64,000 nucleotides of DNA from Gnetum montanum (GCA_015680685.1 MNCI01012668.1:318351-382350); one strand, 5' to 3'. Positions 11,640-24,260 are shown, counted from the first letter of the stretch. Numbers and translations are program-made. The notes: generated by a model not told the origin, from the sequence alone.

Positions 11640-13149
11640 TGAACAACTTCTAGCATTTTCTTGAGAAATTGTTATAGAATACTAGGCATTTCTACTTGTG
11701 TAGGCTTGTTTGTTAATTGGAATTGAATTATTTAAAATTTTTATGTTATCTTTATGATGTTTTAGCATTTTTTTAATCTTTGGATTGGTGTATATTGATT
11801 TAATTTTTTTTTTATTCTTTTCTATGCATTTTCTTGTGTTTCCCACTAAAATGCAATGGCACTTTTGTATTTTTTATATGAAAATGGCTTAGAAATTTTA
11901 ATTGTTATGGTCATGGGATTGTTATGTACTATTGTTTTGTTAAATTGGCTTTTGAATCCCTAAACTCTAACTTACATTTGATTTTCTATGAATTTTTCTA
12001 TAAGCTAGTGCATAGTAGGCTTTTAGTTTTTTACTACCTTTTCAAGTTGCTTTTGCATTTTTTTCTATAAAAATTGTCAAAAATTTTATGTTTTTATGTT
12101 TTGGGTTTTATTTTATTTTTTAATGATTCAAATGGCTATGAAATTACTAAATTTGGATCTATGTTTTATTCTGTATGAATTTTTTTTGTAGATCAATGTA
12201 TGCTAAAATTTTTTGGTTTTTATGGCTTTACCCCTATGAAAGTGGATAATGTAGACACTTGAAAATTTTTTTCAACCAACATCCTAGGTTTCTGAGGATT
12301 ATTGGAGATGTTGGGGAGGGTTTGAAATTGAATTTAGTTAAATTAAATTTTTTTTCATATTTTTCATTAGTTGATTACCATAGCCATTTTCTTTACTTTT
12401 GTGTTTTTGTGTAATTTTTGTGGAATTTTTTAAGGCATTGTGTGGTGTTTTAAATTTTTCCCATGCTTCAAAATACAACATATATGTTAAATTAAATTTA
12501 ATTTTATTCCCACAAAATTATTAGACTTAGAAAAAAATTTTTAGTCCTACTTTGTCATTTTCATTTTAGTGTAGACATCCTTGTACAGTTGTAGTTTCGG
12601 TTGTTGAAATTGCAAACCACCTTGTTTGTACAAATAACATTGGTGTGGTTTTTGTATTTTTATGGTGATTTTTAAAGGTTATTAAGGTCATTTCCATGTT
12701 GGATTTTAGTTTTCAATAGTCAGTTGAATTTTTCTAAAATTTTTAACTAGATCTCCTAGAGTTTTTACTATGGCTGATTTCATTGTTAACTAGGATTTCT
12801 TGTAAAATTTTGTAGAATTCAAATTGATGTTTGGTGACTGTTGTTATAGGTACAAGCCAATTCAATTTTTTTTGATGTTTCTAAATAAATATTTTATAAT
12901 TTTTATGCATCCTTTATCATGAAAATTACTATCAGTTGTTAGCATGCTACTTGGTTTTACTTTGTCTTTCATGAAAGTTGTTCATAGGTTTGTTTTAGTT
13001 CTAATTGTTTAAAACCATGAATTTGGTTTCTTAGGTTTACATAAAAATTTTGATAATAGGGTCATACTAAATTTTAGTTTTTTATTATTTGGTTATGTTC
13101 AGTTATAGTTATTCATAGTTTTAAAGGCTATTGTTGTTACATCATGCAG
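11640..13149 (+). other. Long intron of the antisense gene in element D
   Basis: Bounded by AG|GTGAAC at 11639/11640 and a branch/pyrimidine region ending CATGCAG at 13149. About 1.5 kb, very T-rich, with no coding signal. The C copy has a 1.78 kb intron at the equivalent place (24138-22362), with the complementary AT bias. Confidence 0.55.
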
Positions 13150-13263
13150 GGCTTTTCTCAAACATATACTAGTGGTTATTGAGTTGGTGGGGATGCTTTG
13201 CTACATCCACACCTTGGGGCTGAACACCACCACCACCCACATGGTTTTGGAGCATACCTCTCT
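13150..13263 (+). pseudogene. Antisense gene of element D, exon 3, part left of the C insertion
   Basis: The frame is open from the acceptor CAG|GGCTTTTC to the C insertion. It reads IELVGMLCYIHT and later LEHTS, against IVNLVGILCYIYH and then GKLS in the C copy (22361 downwards). The final TCTCT is the target-site duplication. The exon resumes at 31908 in the same frame with LWF, matching SLWF in the other copy, so one exon was cut in two by C. This both supports the exon call and dates C as younger than D. Confidence 0.75.
13259..13263. repeat. Target-site duplication of element C, left copy (TCTCT)
   Basis: TCTCT directly precedes the LTR start TGAAACACC. The same five bases follow the 3' LTR at 31903-31907. 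Confidence 0.85.
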
Positions 13264-14812
13264 TGAAACACCATAAAAATTTGCATCTTATAGCCAATTT
13301 TCATCATGTAGCTTTAACCCCATGAAACCTAAGGCAAAAATTCATGGTAAATGTGAAGATTGTAATCCACAATTGGAAATTTCACATACTTTATACTTTT
13401 GTGGCTGAAAATGCCTCATAAGTGGTCAAAACCTCATTCCCCAAGTGGAAAAGTCACCTAGTATCTATATTTGGGCTTGGGGAGTTAAAAATGCCTTTTG
13501 GAGTGCCACAATTGGTAATTTGATGGGTTTTATGAGGGGTATATACTTTTTTACGTTGGAAAAATATGCAAGGAGTAAATCTAACCTACCCCCAGTGTGG
13601 AAGCATGGGGGTTTTGGAAACTTTCTTCTTTTAGCATGTAGACTACATGCATAGCTTGGAAACCTTTCCTCCCTTAGGGTAGAAGTTTGTCCTCAGCATG
13701 AAGTCTTCATTGCTAGCGTTGAAAACTACATACCCATAGTATGGAAGCCACAAAAGCCAAAATTCATTACTTCATGTACTTCAACATTGACAACCACTTT
13801 AGAAAGGATGGTGGAGAGCTTAGTGTGGAAGATTCATCTCCAATGTTGAAGGTGTGCCTCATTTACTATTTATAGTAAACAGAATGGCCATGGGGAAGGC
13901 ACTTACTATGTATAGTAATCTTCAAATTTGGACATCCATCTCACCTGAAAAAGGAAAAAAATTACAAAAACTTTGCAGCCATTTTACAAGCATTTTGGAG
14001 CCAAATTATAGCTATTTTGTAGCCCCATTCATGGCCCAAGACCTATAAAAACCAGCCTTCAACACCATTTACATGTTCCACAATTGTTTATGGTCCAACA
14101 ATTTGGTGGTTTGACTTTTTTGACACTTGAATATATTAAGCATACATATATTTTTCCAAGAAATATTTCCACACTTGGGGCATTCTCAGGTAGTCAAGAG
14201 CTTTTGCAATCTCCCACATTTGCATTCTCTTGAACCCTAATGTGGAAGCATTATCACTCCAAGACTTGTGGATTTTTGGTGTTAACATTGCACTTCTAGG
14301 ATTTCTAGACCCCAGTGTGGAGCAATCTAACATCCAAATTTTTTACTTTTCTCACCCCTAGTAGTAGCCAATGTTACAAATATGAGATTTTAGCACTGGA
14401 GGTTTGATAGCATCAAGAGTGGTAGAACATTTAGATCATGGAGTTAACTGCATTGACTTCAATGAACCTTGAACCCCTATACAAGTGAACCCTTGCTGCC
14501 CATTCAGAAACCATTTGTACACATTTATTTGTCTTATTATTTATTTTTTTAATAGAGTTTTAAGTTTTATGTTTTATGTGTAAGATATATTTATTAATTT
14601 TCTATGCATTATTTAGATCTATTATCAATTTTTGCATTCCATTTCATTACACTATTTTGCGAACCCTTCAAGTCCTTGGTTGATCTACTAGACTGGCTAG
14701 GATACTTGAGATCCCATTCTTTGTAGTAGCCTTGGGAATTTGAGGTTAAGGATTGTTGTGCAATAGATCTGTTAGCCTTCATTTTAGTGATCACCTTTTT
14801 TGATTGTAATAG
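13264..14812 (+). repeat. 5' LTR of element C
   Basis: Starts TGAAACACCAT. From 13720 to 14812 it aligns with the 3' LTR (30823-31902); its first 456 bases have no counterpart there but do align with the LTR of D (for example GAAAATGCCTCATAAG near 13406 and in D at about 41240 on -). The TATA box TATAAAA is at 14044-14050, after a region with repeated ACTATTTATAGTAA/ACTATGTATAGTAA. The start is fixed by agreement with D's LTR and the TSD. Confidence 0.8.
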
Positions 14813-14818
14813 TTTTTC

Positions 14819-14838
14819 TTGATGCTAGAAGGAGGACC
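14819..14838 (+). promoter_or_regulatory. Probable primer-binding site of element C
   Basis: TTGATGCTAGAAGGAGGACC begins 6 bases after the LTR end. Element D has CTAGCACTAAAAGGAAGGCC at the same place (40054-40073, - strand). Conservation at this position argues for a PBS; I cannot name the tRNA with certainty. Confidence 0.45.
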
Positions 14839-16380
14839 TTTACTTGATTTCTATGGCCATATTTGTTTATTATTGTTGCCAATGCTGCCTATCATATTGA
14901 AAATTTTATTTTGCATCTAAAACCTTTGAATCTACATTTTAATCAATGCTATCATCTATCCTTCTCTACTTTCATGACCTAGCATGGAGTGGAAGGTTTT
15001 TTGACTTTGCAATTTTTATAGCAGCTACTATGAATTTCCAAAGATAGTGTTGATTTTCTAGTGCACTTTCTTAATGCCTTATGCTACAAAAATTTTCTCA
15101 GTTATCAATGTTGGTAGTGAAACTCTTCTAGAGATGACCAAAATTTTGAAAGTTAGCTTTCCTCTAAATTTTCAAATTGAGAAAATTAGAAAGCTACCAA
15201 AACCAAATCTTAGTGGAAAAACACCAATTTTCCACTTTATTTTTCAACCCATCCCCCTCTACAATCAAAAATATAGTGTAGAAGTTGTAAGTGGTTGGGT
15301 GTTGGCTTTTCATAGCACTTGCCATGAATTTTATAGTCCAAAGCCACCATTGATATCTATTCCCCATATTTTTTCCTTTTTACTACCAATATTTTATTCT
15401 CCAAGTTCTAGGATGGGTAGTTCAACTCTTTCATAACTTAGCTTCCACACCCTCCCCCCTGCTGCCATTTTTCCAAGCTAAGAAAATTGGTAGCTAGATA
15501 AAACCAATTTTAGTGGAAAAAGATCCAAATTTTCACTTTGGTTTTTTAGCCTTATTGCTTATCAATATTGAGGTAGGAGTTGTGAGATTTCCATCATCTT
15601 AGCCCTTATTCTTTTTCCTTTTTCCATACCTAGTGTAGAGGTAGTTGGGAGGGTAGTGTGGATGAGGTTTTCTACCAACTTAATGACCATATTTGCTTTT
15701 GTTTCATAGACAACATTGCAAGTTGAAAGTATTTTCATATTTTTGTAGCTAGAACTCCTAAAAGATCAATGCTGCCCCTTCCCCTTGTGACTAAAACTAT
15801 TGCGTGGAAGTTGCATGTGGTTGTGTGATGATTTTTCATAGTAGTTGCTATGAAATTTTTAACACCAAATTTAGCATTGAAACCTTTTTAATTTTCCTTT
15901 TTATGTTAATTTTAATCTTTATTAGCTTGTAAAGTTGGTATTGAAGGCCTTTTGGAAATTACAAAACTTCTAGAAGTTAGCTTCCTTCCATTTTTCCAAG
16001 CTGAGAAAATTGGTAGCTTGCAAAAACCAAGTTTTAGAGGAAAAACCCAACTTTTCACTTTGATTTTTAGCCTTCTCCCAATCAAGATTGGAAAATAAGG
16101 GGTGAGATTCCCATTCTCACATCCCCTTTTTCCCCCTCATACCATTCTCAGTGTAGACATAGTTGGAAGACTAGTGTGGGTAAGGCTTCTTACCAACCTT
16201 TTTAGCTATCCATTTTTGTTAAAGGGGTAAACCCTCCTTACCTCCACTTGCTAATCTTAGTAAGTACTTCAGTTTTAGCTATTTTTATTTCTTTTAAGAA
16301 TTTTTGAATTCCATTCACTAGAATTTACTTCTATTTTATCATTTATAGACTTGATTTAAGCCATTCTCAATACCATAGCC
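14839..16380 (+). repeat. Leader of element C with irregular long tandem repeats
   Basis: No convincing ORF. A ~225-base unit, beginning at a GAGAAAATTGGTAGC-type core and ending near CTACCAACTTA/TTACCAACCTT, occurs at about 15468-15690 and 15987-16205. A shorter, more diverged copy is at about 15163-15265. A second segment around GTGGTTG...TTTTCATAG...TGCTATGAA recurs at about 15292 and 15812. The offset of both pairs is about 520 bases, so part of the leader was tandemly duplicated. The 120-codon ORF at 15074-15436 lies in this repeat and is not thought to be a gene. Confidence 0.55.
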
Positions 16381-18095
16381 ATGTCTTTCAAGAAATCTAC
16401 CAAGTTGCCCCTCACCTTCATTGGCAAAGGTCCTAGCCAATAAGCCATGAGGGTATATGACCCCAAAGACCCTACTATCATTGAATGTAGGTAATATTTA
16501 AGATTTAGAGGGAAAAGTCCTAATTTTGTAGTCATAAATGAAGATCTATATATCTTCATTTATGCCAAAATATAGGTTGGCATGCTGATTCCACATTTGG
16601 AAGTAGAAGCAAAAAATGGAGTTCAAACTTATCCACCATAATGGTAAAGAGTACATCCCTTCCCCTTATGAATAAACATATCTATATGATATGTATGCTG
16701 GTATACTAATCCAATTGATTAAGATGGAGGAAGAGGATGAAAAACATAGCTTTGAGAAATAACAGGAAGAGCAGAATGTATTTAGGGTAGAATTTGAGCC
16801 TAAAAACATCTTGGGGGGATTGTTCCAACAAGAAATCCCAAAGGCCACCAATCCTTCCCCTGATGCCTTTGTTTTCTCTATGGCATTATGCCATCATCTT
16901 CCATAGCTAACTTCACATCGATGCCACAAACTATGATCCATAACCCCCTCAATTTGTGCAACCATTAATAGTAATTTTTACCATCACAAATCCATTAAAT
17001 ACCCATGTGGGATCCGCCATGGGACCTCAAGAAACTTAGGGATCATACACCCCATTTTTTTCATTTGTGCCTCAAGTGCCAGCACAAACATCCTTGTTTG
17101 GCCCACAAGCTACAACCATAATGGAACCTCTTCCTTCTATCTTGAAACCCATAGTGAGGTCACAAGCCTTGCAAAAAATACCATAGTCTTATGTACAAAC
17201 CCTGCAACCAACAGGGACACCATAGGGTCTAAATCAAGCCTTCTAGATGATCCAAGACCTAACAGAGAAGTTGAAGAGGCTTAAAGCCTCTACCTCACAA
17301 ACTATCAAGATTATGAACTTCTACCAAGATGATCCCATAAGTCCTATAGTCCCACCCTTGACACTTTCTCCTAGTGTCCCTATTTCCCAATTTAGAAAAC
17401 AAAATAGAGAAGGTGATTCCAATGCTTACCTTAGTATCTTTTTATTTGAATGCTTACTTGTGTAGACATGGCCTCATACTATCATGATGATGTTTCCTAT
17501 GTCTTTGATTGGGAAAGTAGTTGATTGGTATCACACATTACCCAAAGGATCCATATCCTCTTTAGAGGATTTAGTAGCCTAGTTTGTCAACCACTTCAAG
17601 TATAATTTGAAGCTTGACACAACACTTGACCAACTCATGAAGCTTAAATAGGGACCCCTAGAACCCATGCAAAAATTCATCTAGCAATGAAATGGACTAC
17701 TCAATGAAATACCAGAGCCCATTGCTAAGGCCCATCTTTTAGCCATATTCAAGGAAGTAGTGTAGGACTTGATCAAGTATAAATTTTACTAGCTTGATCT
17801 ATGGTGCCTTAGCCAAGAATTATCACAAACCAAGAACATAGAAGATGTTGCAGAAGCCAATCATGATATGGCCTACGTAGCATACAAGAATCTACATGCA
17901 TGAAGAGACAAAGAAAAGAGTAAACAAAATAACATGATTGTAGCATGATAATATAGAAAAGGATGTGTTATGGGATGAACTCCCTTTTAACATAATAAGT
18001 GAAGAAGATGGTGAATATAAGCTTATGCAGAGTAGGCCTTACTCACTTCTTGAGCTTGCAAAGATTAGGAAGAATCTGCACAAGTGAAGTTCACC
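16381..18095 (+). pseudogene. gag: Element C gag (and remnant of protease-linker), decayed
   Basis: Structural Gag polyprotein. The proposed start ATG (16381) begins MSFKKSTKLPLTFIGKG, then RVYDPKDPTIIE, matching IRIYDPKDSTVAE at the start of gag in D. A Pro-rich middle follows (16880-17230), and 17247-17465 is open (MIQDLTEKLKRLKASTSQT). The conserved Gag core is at 17480-17690: GKVVDWYHTLPKGSISSLED, NHFKYNLKLDTTLDQLMKLK, PMQKFI; the D copy has GKALDWYHALPRGSISS. The end (17970-18095) reads ELPFNIISEEDGEYKLM, aligning with the segment after protease in D (ELPFNIVNGGNRKYRIV), so the protease between them is deleted here. Many stops fall at probable Gln codons (TAG 17580-17582 before FVNHF). 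Confidence 0.82.
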
Positions 18096-18339
18096 TTAAC
18101 GTTCTCCATCCCATGCCCCTATGACCAAATGCATTAATAGCCATGTAGCCTTGCTTTTCATTGGTAGTTTATTATATCTTTTTATGCATTTTTGTTTTAT
18201 TCATTATGTATGTAGGTTATGCATGTAGCCTAAGTCCATTTGCATTTTTACCTATCTATTATAGTCTTTCTTTGTTTTCACTTATGCTATAAATATCTAA
18301 AAAGCCTTATAAATATATATGTTTATTTCACTAATGTCT

Positions 18340-18460
18340 ATTACGATTTTAAACTAGCATTATGACTCACCATGATCCTAAATGCATCATGGCCCGCCAT
18401 GGCCTTAAATTGGTAAAACTATATAACATGTGCCTACAATGGCCTAAAACTAGCAAATGT
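18340..18460 (+). repeat. ~34-bp repeats around CCATGGCCTTAAA, left border of the antisense cassette (element C)
   Basis: Degenerate copies of a unit like CCATGGCCTTAAATTGGTAA at about 18371, 18397 and 18437, each with an ACTAG/ATTGG and a CATGG core. Similar groups occur at 28140-28250, 30610-30690 and, inverted, in D at 35930-36115. The rest of 18096-18947 is AT-rich with nothing else visible. Confidence 0.6.
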
Positions 18461-18947
18461 TCCTTTTATTATTATATATCTATTTTCTTATCCTATTATC
18501 ACATTGATTAGCTATTTAATTTTATAACTAAAATGTAAACATAGCCATTTCCAATGTTCATAATCTTTTCAAAATTTACAATGTTTACTACAACTATATA
18601 TACATATAACCAAAAATAAAACCAAAATTTGAAGTTAAAGTTAAAATGTCCATAACATACATAAGCCATGGCTTCATTGTGTGGCAAAAATGTTAAAGAA
18701 TAAGAACCATCTATAACATAGTATTGGCTAATCATAGCTATCAACATGAAAATAAAAACAAATAGTCAACAAGCTAAATTGATAGAGGCTATTTAGTAGT
18801 ATCCAAGAAGTGGTGGGTCATTTCCACCCTCATCACTAGGGTCACCAATGTCTCTTGAGGCATAAAATGAAACATCATATAGCTAGTTAATAACCCATAG
18901 CCAAAACCATAACTTAAAATAAAAAAAAAAAACATAAAACCTCTAAC

Positions 18948-21900
18948 TTATGGAGATTTTGGCTCCATTACTTCCAAGGGTAGAAGTGGATGTCTTTCCT
19001 CCAAACGATGGAGGATTTTATCCTCTATCATGTTGACCTAGCCAACATCCCCAAGATCAACACTAGAGAGGATGGTAGTCTTATCTATAATAGTCCAAGT
19101 AGGAGGCTCTTAAGTAGTATTAGTTGTAGATGCCTTTATTGCAATAGTGGTAATCTGAGTAGTAGGAGATTGTTTCACCATGAAAGTACTCTCAAAAATT
19201 TGATAAGAACTCTTCACCTAGATCCCTTGGATGAAAAACTCTCTCTTATGCCATTCAACTAACTCCTTCCTAAGCCACTTAAGGTAGGTCCCAAGATCCT
19301 CCTTGTATTGTCTCTTTTGGACCTTTTTTCTTACCCAAATCTAGGATCCAAGCACAATGATCTTTCTAATATTCAATCTTCTATGAGATTAGGTTCATTT
19401 ACATACATTGTTCCACAATCTCCTGTAGGATCGCTACATTATCCTAAATGACATGTCAGTAGTGGGTCCACATGATCTCCCTAGTTTGAAACTCCTCCAA
19501 GTTAGTCATTTGGGCCTCCACAAAGGTCTTGTGGTCTTGGATATCTTTAATGATTTCCTCCTACCATTGGGTATTTTCCCTTAAGGCCATAACTTCATTC
19601 CATAGGGATTCCTTGGACCTCTCTACCTCCCATGAGGTTTTTATGCATGACATTGCTAAATCAATAGAAGTCTCATACAACTTCAAGAGTACACTAGATA
19701 TGTTAAAGGGATGCTTAGGTATGGAGTCAATGTCCATGTCTCTATTGTGATCCCACTCCATAGAAGCCTATACACAAGTATAAAATACAACTATAAACAT
19801 AATGCACAACCTAAGATAGCCATAACAAAAGCATAGCCTACAAATAAAGCATAAAACAAAATCCTTACCTATCTCAGGTGAAACCTAATGCAATTGATTG
19901 ATGATGTCCTTAGCCATCCCACACATGAACTCCACTTTTTTTGGAGTCTCTAACCATGATTTCACATGAAACTTAAGGATAGAATCTTATGCTTGTGGTT
20001 GAGGAACTACTATAAGCATAAGAATTACTGAATGGTTAGGATGAAAATTGAAATTAAACTATAAGATATAACAAAAATATTAAGACATGGAAATACATTG
20101 TGTCTCCTTCTCTTCCTCCTCTGGGATGATGATGGGGGATGTAGCTAGTACGACCTCATTGAACAAGGTATTCAAGTCATCTATACTTGCATTGGAAAAT
20201 CCTTCAACCTTAGGTTGCTTCAGGAATGCATCTTCTACATGCCTTTGTTTTGCCTCTATGTATCTTGGGCTAAAATAGCTTGATGTTTTTCCACAACCAT
20301 AGCACATAGAAAACTCATTAACACATGAAACCATAAAGTATCCATAAACTTTAAAATGTGAAATAGCCAAACTTAAATAAAGAATATTGGTGACTACCTG
20401 CTATAATGACCTAAGCTTAAACTTAAGCTTCTTTAGGGTAGGTTGGTTTAATGTTGATGGTGCTTCCTCCATAGGCTTGTTGAGTTTCTCCCTAACTACC
20501 TCTTCAACCTCCATACATTGTTTTTTGGCATCTAGGAAACTAGTAGGAAACATGAGAGGCTCATTGTCATTAGTGCTATCAAGAGACTTACACTACCTAA
20601 CATCAAGATTCCTAGTGATGATGGATACCATAGCATCCATCCCCTCTAGTGGATTTTTGGCTTGCACCATTAGATAAATTTCTTTATCCAAGGCCTAGAA
20701 AGTTAGCTTAGGTCTTGGGAGATCCATCATCCATTCTTGTATGCCACCAAAAACTCCTCAAACCTCTTCAGATAACCATCAAAAAGTGCAAAGTGCATAT
20801 GGATTATTGTAAAGGTGTCAGAATGGTGTCGAAGGATCTCCTCTTGAAGCCCAATAGCCAAAGTAGTTGCCTAGTCAAATTTGGTGTCCTCCATTAGGAT
20901 CTTCTTAAAGGTCCACCCTTGTGCTATGTTGATTATCTTGTTTTGTGATGATAGTTTAGGAAACACATGAGACTTTAAAAAATAATATGATTCTTTTGCA
21001 TTTGGGTTCATGAAGCTATTGATGGAAATTCTAGAGTAGCCCATGTTGGCACGAAGCCACTCCAAAACTTCATCACAATGGCTAGTTTCTCTTACTATTT
21101 TGATGGGAACCTTTGCCCCACTAGTAATGACACTAAACAAGTTGTGAAAGAGACCTACAACAATGTCCATGTTCACCTTCATACCATGGATGATGGTGCT
21201 AAAATGACTAATGTTTTCATCAAAGAAGTTAATGACATGCAACATGTCCATAGCAAGGATGGAAGTGATATGTATCATAAACACATCAAACAAACATGCA
21301 TACTAGATGTTTTTTTGAACATATCTAGGTGCTTGTTCCCTTAGCCACTCCTATGTTGGTATCACCTCATCAAACTTCAAGATGAGGGTATCCTCATGAC
21401 ATGCTCCTAAAAGTCATATGGTGACATTAGTAGAGGTGGAAGGTCCTGCAAAGCAACAATCAAAATTTAGCATTAACATGAGTAAGTTTAACAATCAATC
21501 AAATTAATATAACACTTAAAGTTATAGCCATGAAATAATAGAAGCTATAACCTTTATGTTTACCTTTCCTTTTCTTCTTTGGTATGCAGGTCCTAGCTAC
21601 AAGGGTCTGATCCATGAAGTTGTTAAAATCAGCCCATCAGTTATGCATCATCCCATCATCCTTACACTTCTTGTACACAAGGTTAAACCTTGAGGTGTAT
21701 GCATCAAAGTCCCTTCTTGACTATTGATACACAATATTTTTGATCTAATATCTCTTGGTGAATTCATCCAAAGAAGTTTGTGCCACTTCCAAGATTTGAT
21801 TTTTGATGACCAAACCTTGACCATTCACATTGTACATGCAAGAAATTTATAAAACCATTGAAGTTAGGGAAGATATTTAAGTCAAAAGCATAAAAACATT

Positions 21901-24260
21901 ACAATAGTCATGCTTACCCCTGTAGATGATACATGTTGTTAGGAAGGTTTTGGAATAACATGTGGGATCTATGCACCGCCATTAGAGTATTATCAACATT
22001 ATACTATCTATACTCTAGCATCATCTAGATCTCTGTGAGGTACTGTGAGATGATGACATCTACTCAGCCGCTTGTGTTTCTAGGAGATAGCTTGTTAGAA
22101 ATAAATTTGATAATCAGGACAAATTATTGAGGCCACATGGTCTCAATTATAACTCCTACCACATTTCTAGATAAGTGTGACTGCATCATCACATGAAAGT
22201 TCTTTAAGATGTAGACAAGGAATTCCCTTGCTTGAGGCTGGAACCACAATGACAACTTCCCCAAAGGCATATTGAGGAGTGGGGTATTGGTCTTGGGATG
22301 ATAAATATAGCACAAGATACCCACCAAATTCACAATGATGAGGATGGACTTTATGTAAACCCTACATAAAGAAAAATAAAAACATTATGACCATTTGGCA
22401 TTACTTAGCAAATTTGGAAAAAAGACATCTAGTTGAGGTGAGATTTGCCTTTGTAAAAAGCTCTAAGATGTTTATATAAATTAGATTAAGAAATTGAACA
22501 AGAAAAAATTATTACAACCTTGCATACCCTTACATTATGGAAATACTTCACAAATTTGTTTTAAAAAATCTCTAGTTGGAGGTAAAATTAGCCTTTGTAA
22601 AAAGCTCTAAGGTGTTTATCTAAATTAGCTTAAGAAATTCCATAATAGAATTATTGCCATCTTTTATTGCATTTTTCTTCATAACCAAAATAGTATAGGA
22701 AAAATCACATAGCCAAAACTAAGCCTTAGTCTAAATTATGCATAAATTTAGAAAAAAGCATCTAAACTATGCATAAATTTAGAAAAAGAATGCATAAATT
22801 TGGAAACAAAACATTAAAAAATTTTAAAAAGAATATAGCCATGTAAAAATATATTTTTTTAAAAAAATAGTGAAACCTTTTTCATAAAAAACATATTTAA
22901 AGCTTAAGTTTCACATTAGTTTTACAGAAGAAACTACACATATCAATCACATCCACCTAAACTTTTACCTTATTTACATAGCCATACTCAAAAAAATTAT
23001 CAAAAATTCATGAAAGTGCCAATTTAAGTGATTCCACCATGGAAAGAATCCTAAAATCATAATCTTTATAGCCATGACCTTTACAACCAAAAACACATAG
23101 CTATTTTTACATAGAATATAGACAAATCAGCAGAATAGCCATAGCCATCACCTTGAATTGTCTTGTTCTGCAGGGTTAGGAAAAACATTCATCAAAAATT
23201 CATTTAAGCTCCAAAAGGAGTGATTTCATCACTATTTGAAAGATTAAATAACTCCCTACATACCCATTCTTAAAGAAAATTCAAAACCTTTACCATGTAT
23301 TCAGAAAACATTTCATCAAATTGGATAAAATTCTGAAAATGGCATAAACATCCTTTTGACATAGGCTTGATAAAAAATTTGTTAAAAACTTTTTTTGAGT
23401 CCAATTGGAGTGAATCCACCTCCTTTAGAAAGCTGAAGCCTAAAAGTACTTAGACATAGCTGAAAAGTGGCCAAAATACCTACCATTTGGTTAGAAACAA
23501 TTTGTGAACTTACATGAAAGTGTAAAAATGACATAAAGAACCTGACTACACAACCTTAGAAAAATAGCTATAACTCTGTCATTATTAATCCGAATTGAAC
23601 AAGATAATAGCCATTATAAATATCAAGCATAGGCTACAAACCCATAACATTTGATTTGAAAAATATTTAGCTATTTTCTTAAGAGAAAAATACACATGTT
23701 TACTTGCTTTTTCAATGCAAAAAGCTAAAAAGTTAAAACCCAACTTCAGATAGCTATGAAAACATAGCCAAAACTACCAAAACAATCAATACCCATTAGA
23801 ATACATACCCAAATAGTGGGGTAGGATTAAAAATTTAAATTTTACAAATACTTTGGCCTAGAATTGAAAAAATGACCATACCCCAAAATTTTGATTAAAA
23901 AAGCACAAAAATAGCAGGATTGATTTTAAAAATAAAATCTATTGAGGCAAAAACAAGGAAAAAATTATGGATTCATGTGGAAAAGGATAAAATATGATGT
24001 GGAATTTTGACAGAATTTTTTTTACTCCCTCTATTAATGTAGATATGAAAACAAATTTCCCCACATGTGGCAAGAAAAATGTAAGAAAACCATAGAAAGT
24101 AGCTAAAAGCAAAGGTGAAAATAGGTAGAACTTCCTACCTTGGAGTGGTGATGGATGAAGCGTAAATGGAGATAGGCTTGGAAACCTCTAACAATTCCCT
24201 AGAACATTTTTCTATCCTTTGGATCATCAAATTTTGATTGTTTCATCCACATTGTTTTGG
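18948..24260 (-). pseudogene. Antisense multi-exon gene of element C (unknown coiled-coil protein)
   Basis: Seven exons (- strand, in order): ~24260-24139, 22361-21918, ~21836-21564, 21445-20398, 20290-20097, 20009-19869, 19767-18948 (stop TAA). Donors and acceptors are mostly canonical, e.g. GGAAAG|GTAAAC at 21564 and TTGCAG|GACC at 21445; two acceptors are mutated (AT at ~21837, GG at 20291). Equivalent D exons are 449, 266, 1064, 186, 138 and 816 bases against 444, 273, 1048, 194, 141 and 820 here. Conserved pieces include LVGILCYIYH, CIPKKKRK, KLYETSIDLAMSCIKTSWE and EPPTWTIID. The last exon is rich in charged residues and likely coiled coil. The product would be about 1,000 residues and I do not recognise it. 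Stops interrupt most exons. It opposes gag and pol. Confidence 0.78.
22362..24138 (-). other. Long intron of the antisense gene in element C
   Basis: From CCAAG|GTAGGAAG (24139/24138) to TTATGTAG ending at 22362, about 1.78 kb on the - strand. AT-rich with no coding signal on either strand; short local duplications such as AGAAATTTAG... CATAAATTTAGAAAAA at 22740-22800 are present. The D intron at the same site is about 1.51 kb. Confidence 0.55.

Noticed and set aside
15074-15436. 120-codon ORF in the leader of C
   Set aside because: It covers parts of the repeat units; the repeated copies are not open in the same frame, so the open frame is chance.
20087-21344. + strand ORFs over the antisense gene of C (e.g. 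20387-20677, 21078-21344)
   Set aside because: They are the reverse strand of exons 5 and 6; homology to D exons, splice sites and reading sense all favour the - strand.
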